From: Desulfuromonas sp.
GTDB taxonomy: Bacteria; Desulfobacterota; Desulfuromonadia; Desulfuromonadales; Geopsychrobacteraceae
Length of the DNA: 64,000 nt
Assembly (NCBI GenBank): GCA_002868865.1
Contig: PKUC01000054.1
Coordinates: 1-64,000 of the forward strand
Reading direction: 5' to 3'
In this document: positions 62,357-64,000 of the stretch, in pieces
Position numbering within the stretch: the stretch's first letter is position 1
Layout: the number at the start of each line of letters is the position of its first letter
Made by a program: the position numbers and the translations under genes
Notes under the pieces: generated by a model
What the model saw: the letters and a program-made list of their open reading frames with translations, nothing else
The model's database searches: none
What the model was told of the DNA's origin: nothing

Positions 62357-63349
62357 ATGTCAAAAAGCATGCGTCTTATGATCACCCTGCTGGTCACACT
62401 CGCACTGGTCGCATCGGCAACCCTCGCCATGGCCAGACCGATCGTCATCAAGTTTTCCCACGTCGTCGCCGAAAACACCCCCAAAGGCCAGATGGCGAAC
62501 AAATTCAAAGAACTGGTCGATGAGCGCCTGGCCGGAAAAGTTGAGGTCGAGGTATTCCCTAACTCCCAGCTGTTCGGTGACAACAAGGTTCTCGAAGCCA
62601 TGCTGCTCGGCGACGTCCAACTGGCGGCCCCCTCCCTGTCAAAGTTCAACAAATACACCAAGTCTCTGCAGATTTTCGACCTGCCCTTCCTCTTTAAAGA
62701 CATGGCTGCCGTCGAGAAGTTTCAGCAGGGTGAAGTCGGCCAGAAGATGCTGATGTCTATGAAAAAGAAAGGCCTGATCGGTCTCGGCTACCTCCACAAC
62801 GGCATGAAGCAACTGTCCGCCAGCAGCGCCCTCCGCATTCCCGCTGATGCCAAACACAAAAAATTCCGGATCATGAGTTCCGACGTGCTGGCAGCTCAAT
62901 TTGAAGCGATTGACGCGATGCCGCTGAAAAAGCCCTTCTCCGAGGTCTTTACCCTGCTGCAGACCAAAGCGATCGATGGCCAGGAAAACACATGGTCCAA
63001 TATCTATTCCAAAAAATTCTATGAGGTTCAGCCCTATATCACTGAATCCAACCACGGCGTACTCGACTATCTTGTCATTACTTCCGCTGAATTCTGGATG
63101 GATCTGCCCGAGGACATCAAAGTCGAAGTCAAAAAAGCTCTCGACGAAGCAATCACGTTCGGCAATAGCGTCTCAGCGCAAAAAGCGATCAATGACCGCC
63201 AGAAGATCATCGACTCCAAGCGTTCCAAAATCGTTGAACTGACCGACGCTGAGCGTCAGCAGTGGGTAGAAGCGATGAAACCAGTCTGGAAGCAATTTGA
63301 AGGGGAAATCGGCAAAGAGTATATCGACGCCGCAATCCAGTCGAATTAA
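62357..63349 (+). CDS. dctP: TRAP transporter substrate-binding protein DctP
   Basis: IVIKFSHVVAENTPKGQMANKFKELVDERLAGKVEVEVFPNSQLFGD...IDGQENTWSNI. Confidence 0.95.
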   Translation: MSKSMRLMITLLVTLALVASATLAMARPIVIKFSHVVAENTPKGQMANKFKELVDERLAGKVEVEVFPNSQLFGDNKVLEAMLLGDVQLAAPSLSKFNKYTKSLQIFDLPFLFKDMAAVEKFQQGEVGQKMLMSMKKKGLIGLGYLHNGMKQLSASSALRIPADAKHKKFRIMSSDVLAAQFEAIDAMPLKKPFSEVFTLLQTKAIDGQENTWSNIYSKKFYEVQPYITESNHGVLDYLVITSAEFWMDLPEDIKVEVKKALDEAITFGNSVSAQKAINDRQKIIDSKRSKIVELTDAERQQWVEAMKPVWKQFEGEIGKEYIDAAIQSN

Positions 63350-63362
63350 AGGACAATCCGCA

Positions 63363-63395
63363 TCCCGGACTTCACCAGTGGGGTCCGGGACTGTT
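63363..63395 (+). terminator. Hairpin between dctP and dctQ (attenuating terminator or mRNA-stabilising stem)
   Basis: tcccggac ttcaccagtggg gtccggga followed by ctgtttt. Confidence 0.55.
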
Positions 63396-63425
63396 TTCAA
63401 GGCATGATTTTTATGAGGTCTGAAT

Positions 63426-63980
63426 ATGTTTAGTCGGATAATCAACAGTATTGAGGAGACGATCATCTGTCTCCTGCTGGCGTCCATGACGCTACTGGTT
63501 TTTTTTGAAGTGCTGATGCGCTTCGGCTTCGGAACCGGGGTGATGTGGGCTCAGGAACTGACTCTACACCTTTCGGCCTGGATGGTCCTGTTCGGAGTCT
63601 CTTACGGCATCAAAGTCGGTGCCCATATCGGGGTTGACGCCCTTGTAAAAATCCTGCCGCCACTGGCCCGCAAAATCATCGGTGCAGTGGCCATCTGCGC
63701 ATGTCTGTTTTACACCGGCCTGTTCGGCAAAGGCGCCTGGGTCTATCTGGAGAAAATGCACAAAATCGGCATCGAACTTGACGATATGCCGATCCCGAAG
63801 TGGATCGCGCATAGCATCCTGTTGATCGGCATGATCCTCATCGCCATCCGACTGGCGATGCTCCTCTGGGGCGTTTTTACCGGCAAGAACGAAGGATTCA
63901 CCCTTGCGGACGAAGCCAAAGAGAGTATGCATCTGGCTGAAGAGACCAAAGCCGCTGCCCAGGGAGGTGATTCGGCATGA
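63426..63980 (+). CDS. dctQ: TRAP transporter small permease DctQ
   Basis: FFEVLMRFGFGTGVMWAQELTLHLSAWMVLFGVSYGIKVGAHIGVDAL. Confidence 0.93.
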   Translation: MFSRIINSIEETIICLLLASMTLLVFFEVLMRFGFGTGVMWAQELTLHLSAWMVLFGVSYGIKVGAHIGVDALVKILPPLARKIIGAVAICACLFYTGLFGKGAWVYLEKMHKIGIELDDMPIPKWIAHSILLIGMILIAIRLAMLLWGVFTGKNEGFTLADEAKESMHLAEETKAAAQGGDSA

Positions 63981-64000
63981 CCACTGCTGCACTTTTTTTC
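63977..64000 (+). CDS. dctM: Start of TRAP transporter large permease DctM (truncated by window)
   Basis: ATGA overlap with dctQ stop; position and order of TRAP operons. Confidence 0.6.

Overview
This 64 kb window looks like chromosomal core sequence from a deltaproteobacterium of the Desulfuromonas/Geobacter type; that assignment is inferred from gene content and order. It is densely coded in collinear operons. I see no prophage, IS element, CRISPR array or integrase. Main loci in order: coaX(partial)-birA-nadC; an OmpA-like lipoprotein; a cobalamin-riboswitch operon (cbiK, ABC-2 exporter, btuCDF-like importer, CobI/CbiL-like methyltransferase); a Na+-translocating decarboxylase set (oadGBA); a complete livKHMGF branched-chain amino acid importer; a DUF4388-like protein, an unusual MinD/ParA-like protein with a degraded P-loop, and an ABC-F ATPase; a CheY-PilZ regulator; a cus-type Cu/Ag RND efflux operon with a Met/His-rich small protein; RNase G/E with a very long Lys/Ala/Pro-rich tail and a structured 5' leader; rluA/smr/mltD/hflX/fabI/rlmI; a eukaryote-like citrate synthase; dusB-ntrB-ntrC; rpsF-rpsR-DUF2232-rplI-dnaB; ychF; hppA; pth-rplY-prs-tRNA-Gln-ispE; and a TRAP transporter locus with a near-perfect sigma-54 promoter and a divergent DctP paralogue. 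No wholly new multi-gene system is evident. The best leads are the degenerate MinD-like/zinc-knuckle protein, the truncated DctP-like protein behind a sigma-54 promoter, the riboswitch-controlled CbiK plus ABC-2 exporter arrangement with alternative CbiK starts, the rne leader and tail, and several precise inverted repeats in intergenic DNA. All calls come from reading the sequence; no database search was run.
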